This document shows, in pieces, positions 36,330-44,913 of a stretch of 64,000 nt of DNA. Positions within the stretch are counted from its first letter, which is position 1, and every line of letters starts with the position of its first letter. Location of the stretch: positions 1-64,000 of the forward strand of contig NZ_VWWL01000018.1 of NCBI RefSeq assembly GCF_011752995.1. The letters run 5' to 3'. A program made the translations under genes and the position numbers. The notes below the pieces were generated by a model, which had not been told where the DNA came from, ran no database searches, and worked only from the letters and a program-made list of their open reading frames with translations. Origin of the DNA: Burkholderia sp. Ax-1724. GTDB lineage: Bacteria > Pseudomonadota > Gammaproteobacteria > Burkholderiales > Burkholderiaceae.

Positions 36330-38196
36330 CGGTCTCGACCGACGTGCGCGAGATGTCCTGCGCGTCGTATTCTTCCTGCTCGGCTGCGCGATGCTCGCGC
36401 AATTCGCCACGCCTGCCCGTGCCGCAGACGACTTTCTCGACCCCGCCGTCGCATTCAAATTCAGCGCGACCGAGCAGCCCGGCGAAGTCGACGTGACATA
36501 CAAGATCGCGGACGGCTACTACATGTACCGCGAGCGCTTTGCATTCGCGACCCGAAACGGCACGGTCACGCTCGGTGAGCCGCAATTGCCGGCGGGTCAC
36601 GTCAAGTTCGATCAGACGTTCAACAAGAACGTCGAAACCTATCGCAACGAGTTGACGATCCGCATTCCGGTCAAACAGGCCACGGGCCCATTCGATCTGG
36701 CGGTGACGTCGCAAGGTTGTGCCGACGCCGGCATTTGTTATCCGCCGATGGAGCGTGTGTATCACGTGAGCGGCGCGGCTTTGCAGCCTGCTGGCAGCGG
36801 GGCGCCCGCCGTGGCCACCCAGCAATCCACGGCGGACGACGAGCCCTGGTATGAGCGCGCCACCAGCGCCGACTATGCCCAGTCGCTGCTGCAGCGCGGC
36901 GGCTTCTTCGCGATCGTCGGGCTGTATTTCGTGGCCGGCGCGATTCTGAGCCTGTTGCCGTGTTCGTATCCGATGATCCCTATCCTGTCGGCGATCATCA
37001 TCGGTGAAGGCGCGCGAGTCACGCGTTCGCGTGGCTTCGCGCTGTCGCTCGCCTATGTGATCGGTATGGCGCTCGTGTACACCGCGCTCGGCGTCGCGGC
37101 GGCACTCGTTGGGCAGAGTCTCGGCGCGTGGTTGCAAAACCCGTGGGTGCTCGGCGCGTTCGGCGTGTTGCTGACGATTTTCGCGCTGCTGTTGATCTCC
37201 GGTGTCGACATCGAACTGCCGGCGCGCTGGCGGGATCGCATGTCGAGCGCGTCGGCGGGACGCTCGGGCGGCAAATTTACCGCTGTCGCTGTGATGGGTG
37301 CGCTTTCCGCGCTGGTGGTCGGCGCGTGCATGACTGCTCCGCTCTTTGCCGTGCTCGCGTTTATCGCGCATACCGGCAACGCCGTGCTCGGCGGTGCCGC
37401 GCTGTTCTCGATGGGTATCGGGCTCGGCGTGCCGCTGCTGATCCTCGGTCTCGGCGCAGGCACGTTCCTGCCGCGCGCGGGTGCGTGGATGGACGGCGTG
37501 AAGGTGTTCTTCGGCGTCGTGCTGCTCGCTGCCGCGCTGTGGATCGTTTGGCCGGTGCTGGGCGCGGCCGCGACCATGCTGTTGAGCGCACTCTGGCTGC
37601 TGATCGCGGCGGCCGCGCTCGGGCTTTTTTCAGCGCCGATCGCCGGCGGATCGGTATGGCGCCGGCTCGGCCGCGCGGTCGGGGTGGTGATGGCCGTATG
37701 GGCGGCGACATTGCTGGTCGGTCTGGCGGCGGGATCGTCGGACCCACTGCGGCCGCTCGCGGTCCTCGCGGCGCGCGGCGGCGTCGAGGCGACTGCCGCC
37801 AATGGGCCCGATTCCACTGGTGCGGCGCCACAGAGCGATTTGACGTTCGCGCCGGTACGTTCGTCGGATCAACTCGACCAGGCCGTCAAAACCGCCGCAC
37901 AGCCCTCCATGCTCGATTTCTACGCGGACTGGTGTGTGAGCTGCAAGGAAATGGAGAAGTTCACCTTCAGCGACCCGCGCGTCCAGGCAAAACTGAAGCA
38001 GATGAAGCTGCTGCGCGCCGATGTCACCGCGAACAATACCGACGATCAGGCGCTGCTCAAGCGCTTCGATCTGTTCGGGCCACCGGGCATCATTTTCTTC
38101 GACCCGGGCGGCAAGGAAGTACTGCGGGTTGTCGGCTACGAGTCGGCGGATAAATTTCTTCGCACGCTGGATCGGGTGAAGCCGGCCGGCGTGTAG
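36322..38196 (+). CDS. dsbD: protein-disulfide reductase DsbD
   Basis: DsbD moves electrons from cytoplasmic thioredoxin across the inner membrane to DsbC, DsbG and cytochrome c maturation. The ATG at 36322 gives 624 residues. A signal peptide ends near residue 34 (PARA-ADD). The periplasmic N domain holds the cysteine pair in QGCADAGICYPP, the membrane core has about eight helices with single cysteines in LLPCSYPM and VGACMTAP, and the C-terminal thioredoxin domain has WCVSC (about 536-540). All six cysteines expected are present. It may supply reductant to the nearby ResB/CcsA system. Confidence 0.96.
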   Translation: MFNGLDRRARDVLRVVFFLLGCAMLAQFATPARAADDFLDPAVAFKFSATEQPGEVDVTYKIADGYYMYRERFAFATRNGTVTLGEPQLPAGHVKFDQTFNKNVETYRNELTIRIPVKQATGPFDLAVTSQGCADAGICYPPMERVYHVSGAALQPAGSGAPAVATQQSTADDEPWYERATSADYAQSLLQRGGFFAIVGLYFVAGAILSLLPCSYPMIPILSAIIIGEGARVTRSRGFALSLAYVIGMALVYTALGVAAALVGQSLGAWLQNPWVLGAFGVLLTIFALLLISGVDIELPARWRDRMSSASAGRSGGKFTAVAVMGALSALVVGACMTAPLFAVLAFIAHTGNAVLGGAALFSMGIGLGVPLLILGLGAGTFLPRAGAWMDGVKVFFGVVLLAAALWIVWPVLGAAATMLLSALWLLIAAAALGLFSAPIAGGSVWRRLGRAVGVVMAVWAATLLVGLAAGSSDPLRPLAVLAARGGVEATAANGPDSTGAAPQSDLTFAPVRSSDQLDQAVKTAAQPSMLDFYADWCVSCKEMEKFTFSDPRVQAKLKQMKLLRADVTANNTDDQALLKRFDLFGPPGIIFFDPGGKEVLRVVGYESADKFLRTLDRVKPAGV

Positions 38197-38251
38197 TGGG
38201 GCGTGCCGCAGGCGGCGCTCCTGCGCCGCATCGCCTGAAGAAGACCTGCAT

Positions 38252-38283
38252 AAAAAACGGCAGCTCGACCACGAGGTCTGCCG
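38252..38283 (-). terminator. hemB terminator (minus strand)
   Basis: Read on the minus strand, CGGCAG, CTCG, TGGT loop, CGAG and CTGCCG form a two-part stem with a two-base bulge, followed by six T. It lies 67 bases after the hemB stop codon and ends the engB-hemB direction. It lies in the convergent gap with dsbD. Confidence 0.8.
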
Positions 38284-38349
38284 CCGTTCTTCGTTGCATC
38301 AACCAGCAGGCGAGCGCTAAATCGCGCTCAAGCTACTGCGCGCTGCGGC

Positions 38350-39348
38350 CTACTTCTGCGAACGCAAAATTCGCGCGGCATCGAGCGCGAAATACGTCAG
38401 CACACCGTCCGCACCAGCCCGCTTGAACGCGAGCAGCGATTCCATCATCACCTTGTCGTGATCGAGCCAGCCGTTCTGCGCGGCGGCCTTCAGCATCGCG
38501 TATTCGCCGCTTACCTGATACACGTAGGTCGGGAACTGGAACTCGTCCTTCACGCGGCGCACGATGTCGAGGTACGGCATGCCCGGCTTGACCATCACCA
38601 TATCCGCGCCTTCGTTGATGTCCGCCTGCACTTCGCGCAGCGCCTCGTTCGAATTGGCCGGGTCCATCTGGTACGTCATCTTGTTGCTCTTGCCGAGGTT
38701 CGTCGCCGAACCGACGGCGTCGCGGAACGGGCCGTAGAACGCCGAAGCGTACTTCGCCGCGTAAGCCATGATGCGCGTGTGGATGTGGTTCTCGCTCTCG
38801 AGCATCTCGCGGATCGCGCCGATGCGGCCGTCCATCATGTCCGACGGCGCGACGATGTCGACGCCGGCCTCAGCCTGCGCGCGCGCCTGTTCGACGAGGA
38901 TCTCGACGGTATCGTCGTTGATCACATAGCCGGCTTCGTCGAGCACGCCGTCCTGGCCGTGACTCGTGTACGGATCGAGTGCGACGTCGGTGAGCACGCC
39001 GAGATCGGGGAAATTCTTTTTCAGCTCGCGGACGGCGCGCGGAATCAGGCCGGCAGGGTTGGCCGCCTCGCGGCCATCGGGCGTCTTCAGCGACGGCTCG
39101 ATCGCGGGAAACAGCGACAGGACCGGCACGCCCAGCTCGACGCATTGCTCGGCGACGCCCATCAGCAGGTCGACCGATACACGCTCGACGCCCGGCATCG
39201 ACGGCACGGCCTGACGCACATTCGTGCCTTCGACGATGAAGACGGGGTAGATCAGATCGTTGGTGGTGAGGATGTTTTCGCGCATCATGCGACGCGAGAA
39301 GTCGTCATGGCGCATGCGGCGCGGACGGTGGTGAGGATAGAAGCTCAT
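38350..39348 (-). CDS. hemB: delta-aminolevulinic acid dehydratase (porphobilinogen synthase)
   Basis: HemB condenses two 5-aminolevulinate molecules to porphobilinogen in haem synthesis. The chosen start gives 332 residues beginning MSFYPHHRPRRMRHDDFSRR-like sequence. An upstream in-frame codon would add 33 unlikely residues. The two active-site lysines are in AYAAKYASAFYGP (about 200) and MVKPGMPYLD (about 253). The metal loop reads DVALDPYTSHGQDG (about 121-134), with Ala and Asp instead of the zinc-binding cysteines, so it belongs to the Mg-dependent/cysteine-free class. Its haem supports the cytochromes encoded nearby. Confidence 0.96.
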   Translation of the reverse strand: MSFYPHHRPRRMRHDDFSRRMMRENILTTNDLIYPVFIVEGTNVRQAVPSMPGVERVSVDLLMGVAEQCVELGVPVLSLFPAIEPSLKTPDGREAANPAGLIPRAVRELKKNFPDLGVLTDVALDPYTSHGQDGVLDEAGYVINDDTVEILVEQARAQAEAGVDIVAPSDMMDGRIGAIREMLESENHIHTRIMAYAAKYASAFYGPFRDAVGSATNLGKSNKMTYQMDPANSNEALREVQADINEGADMVMVKPGMPYLDIVRRVKDEFQFPTYVYQVSGEYAMLKAAAQNGWLDHDKVMMESLLAFKRAGADGVLTYFALDAARILRSQK

Positions 39349-39608
39349 ATCGAATCGAGGATCGTGGATGGGTGGAGTGGACACGTAGCGCCTGCCTCCG
39401 CTCCCGGAAACTTTTCGAGACAATGGTATATCATACCGATCGAGCAAGGCGCCTTGCGCTGACCTCCCCGCTTCTCCTCCCTGAGCGGGTGCCTGTCGTT
39501 TTTTCGATTAGGCTGTTTAACCCGCCGTTCAAGCGGCGGGTTTTTTTATGGGCGGCCGGAAAGTGCGGTCTTAGCCGCCATTTCATGGTTTCCGGTGCCG
39601 GTTGGCAT
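39349..39608. other. hemB-engB intergenic region with palindromes
   Basis: This 260-base gap holds GGTATATCATACC (39425-39437), a perfect 14-bp palindrome GCAAGGCGCCTTGC (39444-39457), and a plus-oriented terminator (39519-39547). No gene is recognisable. The palindromes lie 77-109 bases upstream of the hemB start and could be operator sites. No convincing hemB promoter was identified. Confidence 0.5.
39519..39547 (+). terminator. orphan plus-strand intrinsic terminator
   Basis: AACCCGCCG and CGGCGGGTT form a 9-bp stem with a 6-nt loop, followed by T residues to 39547 on the plus strand. On the minus strand only two T follow the stem. Both neighbouring genes are on the minus strand, so no known plus-strand gene ends here. 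Confidence 0.75.
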
Positions 39609-40262
39609 TCATTCGGCGGTCTGCGTATCGGCCGCCGCCTCGGGAATCAGCCAGCTTTCGATCAGTGCATGCGCCTCATCGAGCCCGGTGCGCTTGAGCG
39701 CCGAGAACAGTTGCGCGCTCAGTTCACCGCGATAGCCGGCGGCGCGGTATTCGGCCAATCCCTTCTGGGCGGTGCGCAACGCGTTCGTGCTTTCCTGGCG
39801 CGTCAATTTGTCGCATTTGGTCAGCAGCGTGTGGATCGGCTTGCCGGTCGGCGCGAACCACTCGATCATGCGCCGGTCCAGCTCCGTCAGCGGCCGGCGC
39901 GAGTCCATCATCAGGATCATGCCGCGCAACTGCGAGCGCGATTGCAGATAGGTGGACAGCAGCGCTTCCCAGTGCGCCTTCGCCGCGCCAGGCACTTCCG
40001 CATAGCCGTAGCCGGGCAGGTCGACGAGATAGCCCGTCAGTTCGTCCACCTTGCCCACCGAAAAATAGTTGATGTGCTGCGTGCGGCCGGGCGTCTTACT
40101 CGCGAACGCGAGCCGCTTCTGATTGCAGAGCACATTGATCGCGGTCGATTTGCCCGCGTTCGAGCGTCCGGCAAAAGCGATTTCGGGCTGCGCGGTTGCG
40201 GGCAGATCGCGCAGATGATTGACGGTAGTGAAGAAACGGGATTCGTGGAGCAGGAAGGGCAT
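39609..40262 (-). CDS. engB: ribosome biogenesis GTP-binding protein EngB (YihA/YsxC)
   Basis: EngB is an essential small GTPase acting in late 50S assembly. The 217-residue protein has G1 GRSNAGKS (32-39), G2 within TPGRTQ, G3 DLPGYG (about 78-83) and G4 TKCD (about 147-150). Its start MPFLLHESRFFTTV is typical for beta-proteobacteria. It lies upstream of hemB on the same strand, 260 bases away, and divergent from the cytochrome c4 gene. Confidence 0.96.
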   Translation of the reverse strand: MPFLLHESRFFTTVNHLRDLPATAQPEIAFAGRSNAGKSTAINVLCNQKRLAFASKTPGRTQHINYFSVGKVDELTGYLVDLPGYGYAEVPGAAKAHWEALLSTYLQSRSQLRGMILMMDSRRPLTELDRRMIEWFAPTGKPIHTLLTKCDKLTRQESTNALRTAQKGLAEYRAAGYRGELSAQLFSALKRTGLDEAHALIESWLIPEAAADTQTAE

Positions 40263-40345
40263 GGTGGAAGCCAGATGGAAGACGCCGCGGAACTCGCAGC
40301 GGGAACGGGGTCAAGCCCGACTGGCGTCTAAGCGATTAGCGAGTT

Positions 40346-40373
40346 ATTGTACAATACGATGGTTTACTGAAAA
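40346..40373 (-). promoter_or_regulatory. candidate engB promoter with palindromic -10
   Basis: On the minus strand TTTTCA (40373-40368) and TACAAT (40351-40346) are 16 bp apart, 84 bases upstream of engB. The -10 lies in the perfect palindrome ATTGTACAAT (40346-40355), so TACAAT also reads on the plus strand towards the cytochrome c4 gene. The plus-strand -35 is poor. Confidence 0.45.
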
Positions 40374-40482
40374 CCTGAGGGGGCCGCCCCACGTGCCTTG
40401 GGGGCTCCTGGCGGTCACTCGGTCGCCGTCGTCGTACTTTGCAGAACCTCTAAAATCCCACAAGACGAGACAGGGTGTGCGA

Positions 40483-41136
40483 ATGAATCGACTGTGCAAG
40501 ACTCTGATGGTGCTTCACGTAGCGGCAGGTCTTTCAGGTTTGGCAATTCAGGCACGAGCAGCAGATCCGGCGAAACCGGACGTCAATCGGGGGCAGGCAA
40601 TCGCCATGCAGGTCTGCGCGTCATGCCACGGGGCAGACGGCAACAGCGCCGGTGGTGCCTATCCGAAGCTGGCGGGCCAGCATCCTGAGTATCTCGTCAA
40701 GCAGCTCAGAGATTTCAAGACGCAGCCGGGCGCCAGGCAGCCCGCGCGCAACAATGCGATCATGGCGGGCATGGCTGCGGCGCTGTCCGATCAGGACATG
40801 GTCAACGTCGCGGCCTATTTCTCGACGCAGACGCCGAAGCCCGGCTATGCGCATAATAAGAACACTGTCGCACTCGGTCAGCAGATTTATCGCGGCGGCA
40901 TCGCCGACCGGGGCGTGCCGGCCTGCGCAAGCTGCCATGGTCCCACCGGTCAAGGCATCCCGTCGCAGTTCCCGCATTTGTCGGGACAGTGGGCCGAGTA
41001 CTCGGTGGCGCAGTTGACCGCGTTTGCCCAAGGGCCGGGCGCGCGTAATAACAACGACGCGATGCATGCGATAGCATCGCGTTTGTCGGACAACGAGATC
41101 AAGGCCGTCGCCGATTACATCGCGGGCTTGCATTAG
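40483..41136 (+). CDS. cytochrome c4 (dihaem c-type cytochrome)
   Basis: This is a periplasmic dihaem cytochrome of the c4 type, which carries electrons towards terminal oxidases. The ATG at 40483 gives 217 residues with a signal peptide cleaved near ARA-AD (residue 26). The two haem sites CASCH lie at 45-49 and 148-152, each in one half of a duplicated fold, and methionines downstream can serve as axial ligands. It precedes the resB-ccsA maturation genes, an arrangement consistent with shared function. A long hairpin terminator follows. Confidence 0.93.
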   Translation: MNRLCKTLMVLHVAAGLSGLAIQARAADPAKPDVNRGQAIAMQVCASCHGADGNSAGGAYPKLAGQHPEYLVKQLRDFKTQPGARQPARNNAIMAGMAAALSDQDMVNVAAYFSTQTPKPGYAHNKNTVALGQQIYRGGIADRGVPACASCHGPTGQGIPSQFPHLSGQWAEYSVAQLTAFAQGPGARNNNDAMHAIASRLSDNEIKAVADYIAGLH

Positions 41137-41185
41137 GAATCCGCACGCGGAATGCAACCGGCTCGGCGAGGCCGGTAAAAACAAG

Positions 41186-41231
41186 AAAAGGGTGAGGGTG
41201 TCGTCTCTACGATAGCCCTGCACCCTTTTTT
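41186..41231 (+). terminator. terminator after cytochrome c4
   Basis: AAAAGGGTG pairs with CACCCTTTT, AGGG with CCCT, and TCGT with ACGA around a CTCT loop, followed by six T. The long interrupted stem ends only 21 bases before the resB start, so resB read-through or a promoter close to the terminator must be considered. Confidence 0.85.
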
Positions 41232-41251
41232 GCTGTTCAGTCGGAGTTTGA

Positions 41252-43456
41252 ATGAGCGTCACCACGTCGGGTCTGCAGTCGAAGTCGAGCAATCGCGTCT
41301 TGCGCAGTACCGTCGAGCTTCTGAGCTCGATGCGTTTCGCCATTGCACTGCTCGTGATTCTGTCGATCGCCAGCATCATCGGCACTGTCCTCACGCAGGA
41401 CGATCCGTATCCCAACTACGTCAACCAGTTCGGCCCGTTCTGGGCGGACATCTTCCGCGCGCTGAGCCTTTACACGGTGTACAGCTCGTGGTGGTTCATG
41501 CTGATTCTCGGCTTCCTGATGGTGTCGGTGTCGCTGTGCGTGATCCGCAATGCGCCGAAGATGCTCGCCGACGCGAAGAGCTGGAAGGACAAGGTCCGCG
41601 AAGGCAGCCTGCGTGCGTTTCATCACAAGGGCGAGTTCGCGGTGCACGGCACGCGCGCGCAGACCTCGGCGGTGCTCGCCAGGCTCTCGGCGAAACTCGG
41701 CTACAAGTTCGTCACGCGCGAGTCGGAAGGCGCGACGCTGATCGCCGCGAAGCGCGGCGCGCTGACGAAGTTCGGCTACATTTCCGCGCACCTCGCGATC
41801 GTCGTGATCTGCCTCGGCGGCCTGCTCGACAGCAACCTGCCGATCAAGCTGCAGATGTGGCTGTTCGACAAGTCGCCGATCAACTCGAACACGGTCATCA
41901 ACGAGATTCCGCCCGAGCATCGGCTGTCGCAATCGAACCCGACGTTCCGCGGCTACGCGTGGGTCCCCGAAGGGCAGCACGTGTCGACGGCGATCCTGAA
42001 CCAGCCCAACGGCTCGCTGATCCAGGACCTGCCGTTTTCGATCGAGCTGAACAAGTTCATCGTCGATTACTACTCGACCGGCATGCCGAAGCTGTTCGCA
42101 AGCGACATCGTCGTGATCGATCACAAGACCGGCGCGCGCGTGCCGGCGCGCGTCGAGGTCAACAAGCCGTTCGAATACGACGGCGTGTCGATTTACCAGT
42201 CGAGCTTCCAGGACGGCGGCTCGCAGATGCAGATGACCGCCTACCCGATGTCGGGTCCGAGCGCGAAGACCGCGCCGTTCGGCGGCACGATCGGCGGCAG
42301 CGCGCCGCTGAGCACGGCCACGCCGCTCGCTGACGGGCAGACCGTCGAGTTCACCGACTTCCGCGCGATCAACGTCGAAAACATCTCGAACGGCAGCGGC
42401 CAGAACGACGCGCGCGGCGTCGCCGCGCATCACTCGCTGAAGGAAGCGTTCGACGAGCGCCTCGGCTCCGGCGCGAAGACCTCGAAGCCGCTCGATCTGC
42501 ACAACGTCGGCCCGTCGGTGCAGTACAAGATTCGCGGCAAGGATGGCCAGGCGCGCGAGTACAACAATTACATGCTGCCGGTCGACGTGAACGGCGAAAA
42601 GATGTTCCTCGCCGGCATGCGCCTGAACCCCGACGACCCGTTCCGCTACCTGCGCATTCCGGCCGACAGTGGCGGCACGCTCAAGGAGTGGATGGGCCTG
42701 CGCGCGACGCTCGAAGACCCCGCGAAACGCGCCACGGCCGCGCACCAGTTCGCGCAGCGCTCGGTGCCGGGCTCGAATGCCGAACTGCAGCAACATCTCG
42801 AGGAAAGCGCGCTGCGGGTGCTGACCCTTTTTGCGGGCGCCGACAGCAGCCTGAAGATGCCGAATGGCGAAACGCCCGGCGGTTTCCAGGCGATCGCGGG
42901 TTTTATCGACCATTCGGTGCCGAAGGGCGAGCAGGAAAAGGCTGCGGGCCTGCTGCTGCGCATGCTCGAAGGCGTGACGTGGGACTTGTGGCAACTGTCG
43001 CGCCAGCAACTCGGCGAGCCCGCCGCGCCGGCCAACGCGGACTCGAGCCGCTTCATCCAGAGTTCGCTCAACGCGATATCCGACAGCTTTCTGTATGGAT
43101 CGCCCGTCTATTTGCAGCTTGACTCATTCAAGCAGGTGCAAGCTTCGGTATTTCAGTTGACGCGCGCGCCTGGCAAAAAAGTCGTGTATCTTGGCAGCCT
43201 GCTTCTCGTGTTGGGCATCTTTTCGATGTTCTACGTCCGCGAACGGCGTCTGTGGTTCTGGCTCAAAGATACCGAGCACGGCACGAACGTCGTGATGGCG
43301 ATGTCGAGTGCGCGCAAGACGCTCGACTTCGAAAAGGAGTTCGTCCAGACGCGCGACGCCGTAGGCGCCGCACTGGGCGCGAAACTCAGCGCAGCAGCCG
43401 ACGCCGGCCCGTCCGCTCAGGCCGGCGCGCCAAGCTCACAGGATTCGACCCGGTAA
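41252..43456 (+). CDS. resB: cytochrome c biogenesis protein ResB (Ccs1)
   Basis: ResB forms with CcsA the System II haem lyase that carries haem outwards and attaches it to CXXCH motifs. The 734-residue protein has the usual three N-terminal membrane segments (about 30-50, 70-95, 165-185), a large periplasmic domain, and a last segment near residue 640-660 (KVVYLGSLLLVLGIFSMFYV region). GGAG precedes the ATG. It ends four bases before ccsA. Confidence 0.95.
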   Translation: MSVTTSGLQSKSSNRVLRSTVELLSSMRFAIALLVILSIASIIGTVLTQDDPYPNYVNQFGPFWADIFRALSLYTVYSSWWFMLILGFLMVSVSLCVIRNAPKMLADAKSWKDKVREGSLRAFHHKGEFAVHGTRAQTSAVLARLSAKLGYKFVTRESEGATLIAAKRGALTKFGYISAHLAIVVICLGGLLDSNLPIKLQMWLFDKSPINSNTVINEIPPEHRLSQSNPTFRGYAWVPEGQHVSTAILNQPNGSLIQDLPFSIELNKFIVDYYSTGMPKLFASDIVVIDHKTGARVPARVEVNKPFEYDGVSIYQSSFQDGGSQMQMTAYPMSGPSAKTAPFGGTIGGSAPLSTATPLADGQTVEFTDFRAINVENISNGSGQNDARGVAAHHSLKEAFDERLGSGAKTSKPLDLHNVGPSVQYKIRGKDGQAREYNNYMLPVDVNGEKMFLAGMRLNPDDPFRYLRIPADSGGTLKEWMGLRATLEDPAKRATAAHQFAQRSVPGSNAELQQHLEESALRVLTLFAGADSSLKMPNGETPGGFQAIAGFIDHSVPKGEQEKAAGLLLRMLEGVTWDLWQLSRQQLGEPAAPANADSSRFIQSSLNAISDSFLYGSPVYLQLDSFKQVQASVFQLTRAPGKKVVYLGSLLLVLGIFSMFYVRERRLWFWLKDTEHGTNVVMAMSSARKTLDFEKEFVQTRDAVGAALGAKLSAAADAGPSAQAGAPSSQDSTR

Positions 43457-43460
43457 GATC

Positions 43461-44684
43461 ATGGACTTGACTCACGTTTCCTCATCCGCTTCTTCTCCCG
43501 CTTCCGCCGCGCGTGCCGACAAGGCGTTCGCGGGCGGCACGCCCGAACAGCTTCCGTACTACGACGAACGGCCGTTCCTGAAACGGCTCGGTATCGTCGA
43601 CTGGCTGTTCGCGCTGGTGCTCGTCGGGGGCGCCGGGTTCGCGCTGTCGCGCTATCACCCGTTCATGAACTACTACGACAAACTGGTGCTGGTGTGCTCG
43701 GTGCCGGTTTTCGTCGTGCTCGGCTGGCGCTGGAAGCCGGTGCGTCCGCTGATGGTGGGGATCGCCGCGCTGTCGCTGTTCGCAATCCAGATCTATCACG
43801 GCGATCTGAGCCGCGCCGACAACGCGTTCTTCCTCAAATACTTCCTGTCGAGCCAGTCCGCGATCCTGTGGATGAGCGCGCTGTTCGTATTTGCGACCGT
43901 GTTCTACTGGATCGCGCTGCTGTCGCGCTCGCCGACCGGCGCCGCGATCGGCTCGAAAATGACGTGGGCGGCTGTGCTGATGGGCTTCGTCGGCATGATG
44001 GTGCGCTGGTACGAGTCGTACCTGATCGGCGCGGATGTCGGCCATATTCCGATCTCGAACCTCTATGAAGTGTTCGTGCTGTTCAGCCTGATTACGGCGC
44101 TGTTCTATCTGTACTACGAGCAGCACTACAACACGCGTGCGCTCGGCGCATTCGTGCTGCTCGTAATCAGCGCGGCGGTCGGCTTCCTGATGTGGTATTC
44201 GGTCGCACGCGATGCGCAGCAGATTCAGCCGCTCGTGCCGGCGCTGCAAAGCTGGTGGATGAAGATTCACGTGCCGGCGAACTTCATCGGCTACGGCAGC
44301 TTCGCGCTGTCGGCGATGGTCGGCGTCGCGTATCTGGCGAAGGAACGCGGCATACTCGCGGATCGTCTGCCCGAGCTCGAGGTGCTCGACGACGTGATGT
44401 ACAAGTCGATCGCGGTCGGTTTCGCGTTCTTCACGATCGCGACGATTCTCGGCGCGCTATGGGCCGCCGAAGCGTGGGGCGGCTACTGGAGCTGGGACCC
44501 GAAGGAAACGTGGGCGCTGATCGTCTGGCTGAACTACGCGGCGTGGCTGCATATGCGTCTGATGAAAGGCCTGCGCGGCGCGGTGGCCGCATGGTGGGCG
44601 CTGACCGGCCTGCTGGTCACGACGTTCGCGTTCCTCGGCGTGAACATGTTCCTGTCGGGCTTGCATAGTTACGGCAAGCTGTAA
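43461..44684 (+). CDS. ccsA: cytochrome c biogenesis protein CcsA (also named CcsB/ResC)
   Basis: This is the haem-handling subunit of System II cytochrome c maturation. The 407-residue membrane protein carries the tryptophan-rich WWD motif WGGYWSWDPKETWALIVW (about 337-354) and flanking histidines in VPANFIGYG and WLHMRL regions typical for haem coordination. It has about eight or more membrane helices. It lies four bases after resB and is followed by a terminator. Naming varies between genomes. Confidence 0.95.
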   Translation: MDLTHVSSSASSPASAARADKAFAGGTPEQLPYYDERPFLKRLGIVDWLFALVLVGGAGFALSRYHPFMNYYDKLVLVCSVPVFVVLGWRWKPVRPLMVGIAALSLFAIQIYHGDLSRADNAFFLKYFLSSQSAILWMSALFVFATVFYWIALLSRSPTGAAIGSKMTWAAVLMGFVGMMVRWYESYLIGADVGHIPISNLYEVFVLFSLITALFYLYYEQHYNTRALGAFVLLVISAAVGFLMWYSVARDAQQIQPLVPALQSWWMKIHVPANFIGYGSFALSAMVGVAYLAKERGILADRLPELEVLDDVMYKSIAVGFAFFTIATILGALWAAEAWGGYWSWDPKETWALIVWLNYAAWLHMRLMKGLRGAVAAWWALTGLLVTTFAFLGVNMFLSGLHSYGKL

Positions 44685-44706
44685 GATCGGCCGCGCTGCA
44701 CCGACT

Positions 44707-44742
44707 AAAAACCGCCGAGTGCCTGGTCACCGGCGGTTTTTT
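44707..44742 (+). terminator. terminator after ccsA
   Basis: AAAACCGCCG and CGGCGGTTTT form the stem, with a 13-nt loop region, followed by T residues to 44742. It is a standard intrinsic terminator closing the resB-ccsA unit, 23 bases after the stop codon. Confidence 0.88.
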
Positions 44743-44913
44743 CATGGCGGACGGAATATCCGTTGCATCCAGACGTTTGCCGTTCGAGTGCCTGCGCCAG
44801 TACCGGCGCGGGGATTGGCGTCAATGCCGCGGATGACAGATGCCCCCGAACGGGCGATCATCAATACGGCCCTGCGACGCGCGCGACGCGGCGGGGCAGC
44901 AAGGAGCAGCACC

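Noticed and set aside
39372..40331. A 319-codon plus-strand frame over engB and the hemB-engB gap
   Set aside because: Antisense shadow of engB, without start signals. The orphan terminator inside the gap does not fit its end.
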